DNA from: Bin87 sp965243255
GTDB lineage: Bacteria > Chloroflexota > Dehalococcoidia > Lucifugimonadales > UBA3495
Length of the DNA stretch: 43,414 nucleotides
Direction of reading: 5' to 3'
Assembly (NCBI GenBank): GCA_965243255.1
Contig: CBDEUH010000001.1
Coordinates: forward strand, 1 to 43,414
Made by a program: the position numbers and the translations under genes
Shown here: positions 16,066 to 24,600 of the stretch, in pieces
Layout: each line of letters opens with the position of its first letter
Position numbering within the stretch: position 1 is the stretch's first letter
The notes under the pieces: generated by a model
Told to the model about the DNA's origin: nothing
Seen by the model: only the letters and a program-made list of their open reading frames with translations
Database searches by the model: none

Positions 16066-16275
16066 TTAGGCGCTGGTGGGGTTGTCGCCGTCTTCTGTGG
16101 CTTTGGCGGCGAGAGCGGCCTTGGCCCAGGCGAGCAGTCCGATAGCGGCGATGAGGAGACCTTCCCACGGTTCGGACAGGTTGATCGTTTCCAGCCCGTC
16201 GCTGATGTCGCCGATGAACACGGCAGCGGCGGCGTACAGGGCGCCTTCTACGAGATGTTTGACTTGGATGCTCAT
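16066..16275 (-). CDS. Internal-start holin, 69 aa
   Basis: In-frame ATG 16275 behind GAAAGGAAAAACTGCTA. Encodes MSIQVKHLVEGALYAAAAVF onward: a short basic N-terminus, two membrane helices and a charged tail. The good internal ribosome binding site suggests this is the effector holin and the long form a regulator, or that the upstream part is a separate protein read into the holin. Same reading frame as the long form. Confidence 0.6.
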   Translation of the reverse strand: MSIQVKHLVEGALYAAAAVFIGDISDGLETINLSEPWEGLLIAAIGLLAWAKAALAAKATEDGDNPTSA

Positions 16276-16575
16276 TAGCAGTTTTTCCTTTCGTCGGAAC
16301 GCGGACCGTACCCTGGCCAGCCGTTGCGAGGGCCGGTCCGTTTCGGCGATTATATCAGGTTGGGGCGGTTCGGACGGTGTGTGCGGCTGGTAGTGGCGGT
16401 GGAGCAGGTCGCCGAGCTGTCCCCAAAGGTGACGAGCTTCTCTGTCGCTCAGGCGGACGGTGATCATGCCGGTCGGCTGGTCACCGCGGACGGTGACCGT
16501 CGCTCCGACGAGCGTGGGTGTGGCGTCTGGGGCGTTGGGGTCGCCGTCCCAGATGGGTGTCACGGTGGCGGTCAT
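16066..16575 (-). CDS. Holin with long N-terminal extension (two-start gene), 169 aa
   Basis: ATG 16575 overlaps the stop of the aerolysin-like gene (ATGA), so the long form is probably translated by coupling. Residues 1-100 are soluble and beta-rich (TVTVRGDQPTGMITVRLSDREARHLW) followed by a basic stretch. Residues 101-169 hold two hydrophobic helices (VEGALYAAAAVFIGDI and WEGLLIAAIGLLAWAKAALAA) and a polar tail, as in small class II holins. An internal ATG with its own ribosome binding site could make a 69-aa holin. Lies directly upstream of the lysin. Confidence 0.65.
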   Translation of the reverse strand: MTATVTPIWDGDPNAPDATPTLVGATVTVRGDQPTGMITVRLSDREARHLWGQLGDLLHRHYQPHTPSEPPQPDIIAETDRPSQRLARVRSAFRRKEKLLMSIQVKHLVEGALYAAAAVFIGDISDGLETINLSEPWEGLLIAAIGLLAWAKAALAAKATEDGDNPTSA

Positions 16576-17555
16576 GACACGACCGGGAACGTGGTGGTCA
16601 GCGAATGCACACCGGTAGCGGTTTCGACGCTCGACTCGCTCGTGTCGGGAATCGGATACGACGACAAATCGGCGTCGGCGAACACGCCGATGATGTCGGT
16701 GCGGGTGTTCTTCACCGACCGACCGACACCCGCTTGGTCGAGCAGGTCCGTCAGTTGGATGACCACTTCGCCGACGCTCACGTCGCCACCGCTGTCGGTG
16801 GTTGACTTGACCGTCCCGTGGGCGTGGAATCCGACCAGAAACCCGTGGGTGGTGGGCTCGTCCCAGTGGTAGGACGGTTGCACGATCTGAAAGTCGGTTT
16901 TGATTTTTGCGAACCCTCGCTGTTGTGTGAGCGCGGCGACTTGCAGTTCGCCCGGTTCCAACTCGCCGCTGATGTCGTTGGAGAACTCGATTTCTTCACC
17001 GTGGCTTTCTCCGTGGCTTTCTCCCCAGGAGTCCTCGTAGGATATCGAAGTCTTAGCGTCGACCGGCCCAATCTTGGTCCCTATCTCCGCCTCGATTCCG
17101 ACGCTTTGGGAATGCTCCCAACTCGACTCGACCGACGTGGACGATTTGACGCTCATGGCAGCCTTGAATTCCCGCTTGTCCGGGTTTCGCCGGTTGTCCC
17201 AAATCGCATGATCTGCTAGGACAATCTCTTCTTGGATTTGGACCAGGTGGCAGGCGCCAGCTTCGAGCCGCACGTACGCGTCGGCGATGTTCGTAGCGAA
17301 GTTCGCCGCGCCGTTCTGGCCGGGTTCGAGCTGGGCGGCGGACCTGAGCATCGACGCGTTCCAGATGGGGTCGCCGATGCTCAGGTTCGTGTACCCGTTG
17401 GCTTTGGCGTAGTCCCGAGCTACCGCCGCCAGGTCGGGTATGCCCCAGGCGTCGGCCAGTATCTCGGCTGATATCTCGGTGTCCTTGTAGCCGGTGGCTT
17501 TGGCGACCACTTCGGAGGGGGTCAGTCCGGGTTGGATGGTGATGTTGATAGCCAT
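16572..17555 (-). CDS. Aerolysin/ETX-MTX2-like beta-pore-forming protein candidate, 327 aa
   Basis: ATG 17555 (MAINITIQPG) chosen; the longer frame runs into the opposite promoter. Residues about 130-240 show the alternating Ser/Thr-hydrophobic pattern of the aerolysin-fold insertion and stem: SVKSSTSVESSWEHSQSVG, then IGTKIGPVDAKTSISYEDSW, Gly/Glu/His-rich turns, and ELEPGELQVAAL in place of the usual vPPg strand. N-terminal about 110 residues are a helical unknown domain. No signal peptide. First gene of the lysis block, ATGA-coupled to the holin. It could permeabilise membranes during lysis or be a virion adhesin. No Shine-Dalgarno; TACACT lies 9 nt before the ATG, so a near-leaderless mRNA is possible. 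Confidence 0.5.
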   Translation of the reverse strand: MAINITIQPGLTPSEVVAKATGYKDTEISAEILADAWGIPDLAAVARDYAKANGYTNLSIGDPIWNASMLRSAAQLEPGQNGAANFATNIADAYVRLEAGACHLVQIQEEIVLADHAIWDNRRNPDKREFKAAMSVKSSTSVESSWEHSQSVGIEAEIGTKIGPVDAKTSISYEDSWGESHGESHGEEIEFSNDISGELEPGELQVAALTQQRGFAKIKTDFQIVQPSYHWDEPTTHGFLVGFHAHGTVKSTTDSGGDVSVGEVVIQLTDLLDQAGVGRSVKNTRTDIIGVFADADLSSYPIPDTSESSVETATGVHSLTTTFPVVS

Positions 17556-17583
17556 AGCCCAGGGAGTGTACCACCCGCCCGAA

Positions 17584-17612
17584 TTGACACTGCTAGCACA
17601 GTCTGCTAGTAT
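17584..17612 (+). promoter_or_regulatory. Promoter P2 (rightward) with CTGCTAG direct repeat
   Basis: TTGACA (17584-17589), 17-nt spacer, TAGTAT (17607-17612), extended by TGC. The spacer contains the palindrome TGCTAGCA and a CTGCTAG repeat spaced 13 bp start to start. Drives the 106-aa zinc protein and perhaps the fibres. Confidence 0.88.
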
Positions 17613-17647
17613 GTGTGGTGCAGACAAAACGAAAGGACAAACCCAAA

Positions 17648-17968
17648 ATGGGCAGGCCCAACCCGCACTTCGACCCGACCATCAAGTGCAACGAGAAGTG
17701 CCAGGCTAGCCAGCGCCACATTTGCGAGTGCCGGTGTGGCGGTCGGAACCATGGCGATGGTCGACTTTGGACCCGCCGTCAGTACGAAAAGGCCCGCCAG
17801 GAAGCCCTCCAAAGTTGCGCCCATTGCGGCGGTCCGAATGATCCCGGCCTCTACGAGGCCAAGTTTTGCTCCACGGATTGCGACCGCGCGGCACTGGCCG
17901 AGAGCCGGGAAAGGTTGAACGCCCGTCGGGTCGCCCAAGGATTAGAACCGATCGCCTTCCCCGATTAG
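17648..17968 (+). CDS. Cys-rich zinc-finger protein, 106 aa
   Basis: ATG 17648 behind GAAAGGACAAACCCAAA, 36 nt from the P2 -10. Two metal-binding blocks: KCNEKCQAS...HICECRCGGRNHGDG (a pattern I know from actinophage proteins, C..C..A....C.C.CGG.NHG) at residues about 12-38, and CAHC...KFCSTDCDRA at about 59-82. The rest is basic and helical. Likely DNA- or RNA-binding. First gene after a strong regulated promoter, so probably early. The 50 nt to the next gene hold nothing clear. Confidence 0.75.
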   Translation: MGRPNPHFDPTIKCNEKCQASQRHICECRCGGRNHGDGRLWTRRQYEKARQEALQSCAHCGGPNDPGLYEAKFCSTDCDRAALAESRERLNARRVAQGLEPIAFPD

Positions 17969-18018
17969 AGGTTGCGTATCACCTGACGTTCGGTGGGCTG
18001 GACTAACCTACCGGGGGT

Positions 18019-18399
18019 ATGACCCTGTCTGCTGGTACCCGCAGTCTCGCAGCCGCGGGAGTGTGGGCCGAAGACGGCGACCGACAGTCCGCCGAAGACG
18101 CCGACGTTGACCGCGCTCAGGGTTGGGATCAGCGGTATGAGCAGATCGACTCGGGCCGGTTGCCGGAACGGGCGGTGTGGAACGGACGCGATTGGGAGCA
18201 GGAATCGGCGCTGTTTGACATTTTGCTGGCCGGGGTGCCCGCCTGGGACGCCCAGGTCGATTATCAGCCGACCGACGAGGCGCACTGCTTCGTCACCACG
18301 GCGGCGGGGTTGCACGTTAGCCTGCGGGCGAGCGGGCCTGGTTTGGGTGGGCCGGTCGACCCGGACGGGGCCAGCCAAGACGGGTGGAGGGTGTACTAG
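18019..18399 (+). CDS. Short tail appendage protein, 126 aa
   Basis: Begins MTLSAGTRSLAAAGVWAEDGDR and ends with a small chitin/carbohydrate-binding-like module (VPAWDAQVDYQPTDEAHCFVTTAAGLH). The N-terminal WAEDGDR...GWDQRY block is paralogous to the start of the next gene (GPWAEDGDR...GWGDEY), so both probably attach to the same baseplate site. The stop overlaps the next start (TAGTG). Could be a fibre base or a connector. Confidence 0.6.
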   Translation: MTLSAGTRSLAAAGVWAEDGDRQSAEDADVDRAQGWDQRYEQIDSGRLPERAVWNGRDWEQESALFDILLAGVPAWDAQVDYQPTDEAHCFVTTAAGLHVSLRASGPGLGGPVDPDGASQDGWRVY

Positions 18400-21300
18400 T
18401 GCCCATTTCGGACGGCTATCGGGCCATCTCCGGGCCGTGGGCGGAGGACGGTGACCGGACCGACCCGACCGACACGAGTTTGGCTGCGCCGGTGACGATT
18501 GCGGACGGGTGGGGCGACGAATATTCGACCGACCCGGCGGCGGGTGGTGTCCAGCCGCCCCGCGCGGTGGTCAACGAGCTGCTTTACCGCCGCGATTCGG
18601 CGCTCATCGACATTCGCAACTTTGGTGTGCTGCCCTACGACCCTCTCGTTGATACGGTGCAGGGTGGGGTGCGGCAGGTGGCGGGTCGTCTGTTCCGGGC
18701 GACGGTGGCGGTTGGCCCGTCGCACGGCAACGCCGTATCGCCGACGGCGGACGGGCAAACCTTGTGGGAGGGCATTTCGGGGACGATCAACGCGCCGTCT
18801 GCGCCTGCTGCGCCACAAGCGGTGGAGGGGAACGGCCGGTTGGAGTGGTTTTGGGATTGTCCGCTGGACGGGGGGGCGAAGATCACCGAGTTTGATTTGC
18901 AAACGAGGTCGACGGGGGGTTGGTCGGCGAGTACGGTGGTTGCCCACCCGCGGCGGGTGGTTAGCGGCCTGGTGAACGGATTGCAGTATCAGGCGCGGGT
19001 GCGGGCCCGCAATTCGGAGGGTATGTCGGATTGGTCGCCGGTGGGGTCGGCAACACCGCAAGGGGGTGTGCCTGCGGGTGGGGGTCAGCTTGGCCTGTTA
19101 GCCGCGGCGGGTGACGGGCAGGTGGTGCTGTCCTGGTTGACGCCGGACGATGGGGGGTTGGCGTTGGGCGTGTTCACCGTTCAGTGGCGGTCTGGTAGTC
19201 AAAGTTTTGGGTCGTCGCGGCAGTCGACGGCGCAGGCGGACGCTAACAGCGCCATCGTGTCTGGGCTGTCGAACGGCACCGCGTATGAGTTTCGCGTTCG
19301 GGCGTCGAATAGCGCCGGGGCGGGCGCGTGGAGCAACATAGCTTCGGCGAGTCCGGCGGCGGTGGTTCCCGACGTGCGCATTCCTGGCGCGCCCGGTGTG
19401 CCGTCGGGGTTGGTGTCGGATGGGCGGATTGTGTGGACCTGGCCGCCGGCGAAGGACAACGGCGGGCGGATCAGCTCCTATCAGTCGCAGTGGCGCGAGT
19501 TTGGGGAGCAGTGGCCGTCGTCGCAGTCGACGACTAGCACGGCGCAGCGGGTTTTGTCTGGTAGGACGAACGGGACAACCTATCAGTTGCGGGCGCGGGC
19601 GGTGAACAGCGCGGGGACGGGTCCGTGGTCGGCTGCTGGGCAGGCCACACCGATAGGGACCGTGCCCGACCGGGTGAGCCGCGTGTTTGTGACGGCGGGG
19701 GATGGGCAGCTGCTGCTGTCGTGGGGTGTGCCGGAGGACAACGGCGCGGCCATCAGCGAATACGATGTGCAGATTTCGTCGTCGTCGTCGTTTCCTGACG
19801 ACGCGACAACGGTGGACGCTCGGGTCACCTCCGGTACGGCGTACACCCGGACCGGACTGTCGAACGGCACCACCTACTATGCGCGGGTTCGTGCGGTCAA
19901 CAGTCGGGGGGACGGGCCGTGGTCACCCACCGCCAGCGCCTCGCCGGTCGCGCCGCCAGCACCCGTGCAGGAAGCACCGGACGCGCCCACCGGCCTGTCG
20001 GGGGAGACGATCAAACCGCAGCAGATACGGTGGACGTGGCAGATACCGGCGGACGGGACGAGTCGGATTACGGGGTTTCGGTTTCAGTGGCGGAATTTGA
20101 CGGCGGGCGAGTCGTGGTCTACCTCTGCCCGCCGTCAAGACGTCACGGTGGGTACGGTGTTGCAGTCGGGCCTTGTGGCGGGGAACAATTATCAGGCGCG
20201 GGTGTTGGCGATCAACAGTGTGGGGGCGGGGCCGTGGAGCAGTGCGGTTACGGCGACGGCTGGGGCTGCGCCTGATCCTGCGCCGGTGGAGGTGCCCGGT
20301 AAGGTGCCGTCGCTGGCGGGGGCGAGCCGCCAGCCGCAGAGCATCCTTTGGACTTGGGGGATTCCGGCGGATGGGACGAGCCGGATTACCGGGTTTGACA
20401 TTCAACTGCGGCGGACGGGTACGCAGTCCGACCCGGCGAGATATGACTGGTCGGCGTCGACGAGGGTAACCGGGACTAGTCGCCTGTGGACGGGACTGGT
20501 AGCGGGCCGGTCGTATGACGCGCGGGTTCGGGCGGTCAATAGCAATGGGACGGGGGCGTGGTCGGATATTGCGTCGGCTAATGGTGGGCCGTCCGCGCCG
20601 ACGGTGCGGGATGTGACGGTTACGATGTCGCAAACCTATCGGTGGCCGAGCGGGGGGTATACGAGCGGGACGGTCGAACTTGTCGGCGGCGCAGGCGGCG
20701 CGGCAAGCCAGGGGGACATAACGCTAGTTGCAGCCAACACCCGTCCGGTTGGCGTCTGGTCGGACGGGACCACCATATGGGTGGGCGACCCCGGTGCGGG
20801 GTCCCCGCGCCTTTACGCTTATACGCTGGCTACGGGAGCGCGGGACACCACCAAAGAGTTCAACCTGTCTGGTGCGAACACCAATATGCTGGGCGTCTGG
20901 TCGGATGGGACCACCATATGGGTGGGCGACCACCACCATGATAAGCTGTTTGCTTATACGCTGGCTACGGGAGCGCGGGACACCACCAAAGAGTTCAACC
21001 TGTCTGGTAGCAACGATGCCCCGCAGGGGTTGTGGTCGGATGGGACCACCATATGGGTGACGGACAGTAGGGACAGGAAGGTGTACGCCTACACTCTGAG
21101 TACGGGAGCGCGAGATACCAACAAAGAGTTCAACCTGACAGGTGTTATTGCACCGCGGGGGTTGTGGTCGGATGGGACCACCATATGGGTACCAGGCTCG
21201 GGCGTAGGAGAGCGTGTGTACGCTTATACGCTGGCTACGGGAGCGCGAGATACCAACAAAGAGTTCAACCTGACCAGTGGCAACGATACCGCGTGGGGGT

Positions 21301-21608
21301 TGTGGTCGGATGGGACCACCATATGGGTGACGGACCTGGCTGACGACAAGCTGTACGCCTATCGCCTGAGCGACGGCGCTCACATTCCCAACGGCATCGC
21401 AGGTGGTGCAGGTGGTGAAACGTCGGCCACCATCGCCGGAACCAAATACGCCGCCGCCGGAGGCGCAGCAGCCACCACAGGCGCAACCCGCCGTCTCGCC
21501 CTCACCGCCATGACCGCAGGAACCACCATCGCTTTGGCTATCGGCGCTGGCGGAACCGGCGCACCCCCAGGAGCAAACGGCATCGCACGCCTAAGACTGG
21601 CAGCATGA
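18399..21608 (+). CDS. Tail fibre with six Fn3 domains and a beta-propeller-like repeat block, 1069 aa
   Basis: GTG 18399 overlaps the previous stop. Residues 1-130: attachment module like that of the preceding gene. About 130-735: six fibronectin type III domains, each with a LSW/WTW strand and a Y.ARVRAVNS.G.GPWS strand. About 735-775: start of a Gly-rich domain (GTVELVGGAGGAASQG). About 778-993: five 44-47-residue repeats with WSDGTTIWV, YAYTLATGARDT and KEFNL. About 994-1069: rest of the Gly-rich domain (GGAGGETSATIAG...IALAIGAGGTGAPPG). Fn3 arms should extend the tip; the end is the likely receptor-binding part. The repeats are nearly identical in DNA. Confidence 0.85.
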   Translation: MPISDGYRAISGPWAEDGDRTDPTDTSLAAPVTIADGWGDEYSTDPAAGGVQPPRAVVNELLYRRDSALIDIRNFGVLPYDPLVDTVQGGVRQVAGRLFRATVAVGPSHGNAVSPTADGQTLWEGISGTINAPSAPAAPQAVEGNGRLEWFWDCPLDGGAKITEFDLQTRSTGGWSASTVVAHPRRVVSGLVNGLQYQARVRARNSEGMSDWSPVGSATPQGGVPAGGGQLGLLAAAGDGQVVLSWLTPDDGGLALGVFTVQWRSGSQSFGSSRQSTAQADANSAIVSGLSNGTAYEFRVRASNSAGAGAWSNIASASPAAVVPDVRIPGAPGVPSGLVSDGRIVWTWPPAKDNGGRISSYQSQWREFGEQWPSSQSTTSTAQRVLSGRTNGTTYQLRARAVNSAGTGPWSAAGQATPIGTVPDRVSRVFVTAGDGQLLLSWGVPEDNGAAISEYDVQISSSSSFPDDATTVDARVTSGTAYTRTGLSNGTTYYARVRAVNSRGDGPWSPTASASPVAPPAPVQEAPDAPTGLSGETIKPQQIRWTWQIPADGTSRITGFRFQWRNLTAGESWSTSARRQDVTVGTVLQSGLVAGNNYQARVLAINSVGAGPWSSAVTATAGAAPDPAPVEVPGKVPSLAGASRQPQSILWTWGIPADGTSRITGFDIQLRRTGTQSDPARYDWSASTRVTGTSRLWTGLVAGRSYDARVRAVNSNGTGAWSDIASANGGPSAPTVRDVTVTMSQTYRWPSGGYTSGTVELVGGAGGAASQGDITLVAANTRPVGVWSDGTTIWVGDPGAGSPRLYAYTLATGARDTTKEFNLSGANTNMLGVWSDGTTIWVGDHHHDKLFAYTLATGARDTTKEFNLSGSNDAPQGLWSDGTTIWVTDSRDRKVYAYTLSTGARDTNKEFNLTGVIAPRGLWSDGTTIWVPGSGVGERVYAYTLATGARDTNKEFNLTSGNDTAWGLWSDGTTIWVTDLADDKLYAYRLSDGAHIPNGIAGGAGGETSATIAGTKYAAAGGAAATTGATRRLALTAMTAGTTIALAIGAGGTGAPPGANGIARLRLAA
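20751..21376 (+). repeat. Five tandem WSDGTTIWV repeats in the fibre
   Basis: The conserved Trp codon starts at 20757, 20898, 21033, 21165 and 21303, giving units of 141, 135, 132 and 138 bp. TGGGACCACCATATGGGT-type stretches are identical in most units, while the residues before LYAY vary, as expected for a propeller blade with variable loops. DNA identity should allow repeat gain and loss. Confidence 0.9.
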
Positions 21609-21625
21609 CGGGGTATTGTTGGGGT

Positions 21626-21670
21626 GGGCGGGTCGCAGGACCGCAAACACTTGGGGGGTCCGACCCGCCC
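21626..21670 (+). terminator. Hairpin between the two fibre genes
   Basis: GGGCGGGTCG (21626-21635) pairs with CGACCCGCCC (21661-21670). Inside, GGACC and GGTCC can pair further. No U-tract. Sits in the 87-nt gap after the Fn3 fibre gene. Confidence 0.5.
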
Positions 21671-21695
21671 AACCAACCCGTGAGGAGACAGGCCC

Positions 21696-24600
21696 GTGCC
21701 CGATCTTGACCTAAGAGACCAAACAATCCGCGGCAAACCCGTCGACGGCACCGACCTGCTGTTCGTCGCCAACCCCGACGGCACCGACCTCACCGCCTGG
21801 TCCGCGCACACCCTCACCGCCCTCCGCGCGTGGATCGGCACCGGCACCGGCGACGGGCGGCTAAGGTTCGGCACCGGCACCCCCGCCGGGTCGCTCGGAA
21901 TCGTCGGCGACGCCTACCGGGACACCACCACCGGCAACTTTTATGAGAAAACCGCCGCGACGGTGTGGACGAAACGGGCGGACGGTCTCACCGCAGGGTC
22001 GATGGCCCCCGGCAACACCCCCGGCTCAGCCTCAGCCGGGTCGGCGACCACGTTCGCCCGGTCCGACCATGATCATGGCATCACCCCCGGCTCGGGTGGT
22101 GCCACCCTGTCCGACAGCGACCCGCTCGCCCTAGCCGCCACCGCCAGCGAAGGCACCGCCAGCGAAGCGTCCCGCCAAGACCACGTTCATCCCACCACCG
22201 GCCTCACCGTGCTAACCACCAGCGGCACACCCGCCCCGCCTGGCACCGCCAACCGCGGAACGGGCACCACCGCCGCCCGCGCCGACCACGTCCATCCCAA
22301 ACAGACCATCGCCGACACGGACATACCCGCCTCGATAGCCCGCGACTCGGAACTGCCAGCCGCTAACCGGCTGATCCCCGCCGGAGGGTCACAAGGCCAG
22401 GTACTAAAAAAGTCGTCAGCGTCGGACTATGCCGTCGCATGGGCCGCCGACCAAACCGGCTCCGGCGGAGGCGGGGGGGCAAGCCTGTCGGACAACGACC
22501 CCGTCGCCCTGGCCGCAACCGCCAGCGAAGGGACCGGCACAGCCGCCGCCCGCGACGACCACGTTCATCCCACCACCGGCCTCGCCGCCCCAACCACCAC
22601 CCTGCCAGTCGCCGCCGGTCCCGTCGCTTTCGGCACCGACACCGGGTACGCCCGCGGCGACCACGTCCACCCCAAAGCTTTGCCGAACATTCCCGCCTGG
22701 CAGACCCGCACCGCCTATGTGGTCGGCGACCATGTGCGGTTCTCGGGGGCGGGACGCCACGAAATATTCGTCTGTATCAGCAACGTGGCCGCGGGAACAA
22801 CCAGCCCACCACCCGCCCTCCCCGACAACTGGCTGGAGTTGGACCAGTACAACGGCGAGTGGGCGGCTAACAACGCCTACCCGAAAGGCCACATTGTTGA
22901 CCACGTGTCGGGCAGCGGCCAGTCGGCGCAACGCCGCTGGTACATCGCCCAGTCGGTGACCGTCGCAGCCGACCCAGCCCCCGACCATGAGGACAACACC
23001 AAGTGGGTGCTGTTCGCCGGGGGCACCACCGGCGGCGGCGGCTCCACCGTGGCGGCGCACACACCCGCGGCGGGTGATGATGAGCTGGCCGGACTGGACA
23101 TCGACGGCACCGACTATGAGCTGGTAGACCGGCAGGGCCGAGACCGGTTGCGCCTCGTAGAGCAGCGGGTCCATCCGATACATGAAACGGCCCGCACCTG
23201 GCAGACGATCACCGACACGACGGCCGGGTGGGTCGTTTCCGACGACCAATCCCCCACTCTCTCGTCGCTCACCTACGCCCAAGCTGCCGTTTCGGGGACC
23301 GTCGCCCAGTTCGTGTTCGTGCGCATCCCCACCGGCTCGCAACAGTCCAACTATCGCCTCCAATTCGTCGAGGACAAGGGCACCGCCAACGAGCAGACCC
23401 GCCAGCGGGTGTTGGGAACCTGGTCGGGTGAACGGGTCGGCGGCGGGACGGCCTGGCAATATTATCGCATCGCCTTTTACGAGGGCACCACGTTCGCCGA
23501 CGGTGTGCTGCAGGTCGGAGTGTCCGGCGAGTACACGTGGGAGGGGGCCCTCACAGAACAGGCCGTCGAAGACCAACTCGAAGGGCTGGGCATCCCACAA
23601 CAGCTCGGCGCGCTGAAAAACGTCACCCGCGATTTGCATTTGGACGGGGTGACCCGCCTGGTGAAAAACTCGGCGGCTGCGACGGCGGCGGTGGCGCGTG
23701 TGGCTGTCGCTAACGCGGACCGGCAGGCTATCGAGGCGGGCACGACCAGCCTCAACGTTCAGGGCGTCACCTTCACTGCTAGTTTGTCCGACGCCCATTT
23801 CGGGACGACGGCGACCACCACCGACCTGCCGATTATTCGCCTCGCGCAAACCGAAGACCGGTCCGACTGGCGGATACTGTTCGACACCGCCACCTTCCTG
23901 GCGGGCGGGTGGGTGCCGATCACCGTCACCAACGGGACGGCAGGCTACGACTATTACATTTCGAGCAAGGTCGACCGGTCGCAGGAGATCGCCCTGTACA
24001 GGTCGGAGCAGGAAACCACCTACACGGGCGACCTGGCAGCCGGAATCGTCGACCCCGACGACCTGTCCGCAACCGGCACACCATCAGCCTCCACCTTCCT
24101 CCGAGGTGACAACACATGGGCGGCTCCCCCGTCCGACCCGGTCGTCGGGTCGAACACGATCCGCAAAGAAGACACCGGCGTGCTGCAGCTGCGAGCACCC
24201 GACCTGCACCTGGGATTGTGGGGCCGGTCCGCCGACGACAACACCGTCCCGCAGGGCGCAGACGACCCCGCCAACGCCGTCCCGGTCCGGCTAACAGAAG
24301 TCCGGTCAAACGACCAGCGCACAACCGCGCAACTGTCGGACGTGCAATACGACGCCGCCGGGCCGCAAGGCAACCCCGAAGTGGTGGGCACCATCAAAGT
24401 GCTGCACACGGCGGACACCACCATCGTCGGGTTCGGCACCGGCGCAGGCTATGACGCGACCAAACCGGGCTTCGTCTGGGACCAGACCAACAGCCGATTT
24501 CACCACAACGGCGTGGCCGCATCCGTGGCGAACTCGGGGTCGGCGACGAACAAGTTCCGCCTGCGGGTGGAAGTGGACTACAAGCGGCACATAGCGGTCG

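Noticed and set aside
20751..21376. Tandem repeats as a possible CRISPR array or origin iterons
   Set aside because: The units are in frame, 132-141 bp long and encode a continuous protein repeat.
22416..23849. 477-aa minus-strand open frame inside the long fibre gene
   Set aside because: Composition is that of a shadow frame (Gly/Val/Arg-rich, no domain), and the plus strand has clear fibre motifs throughout.
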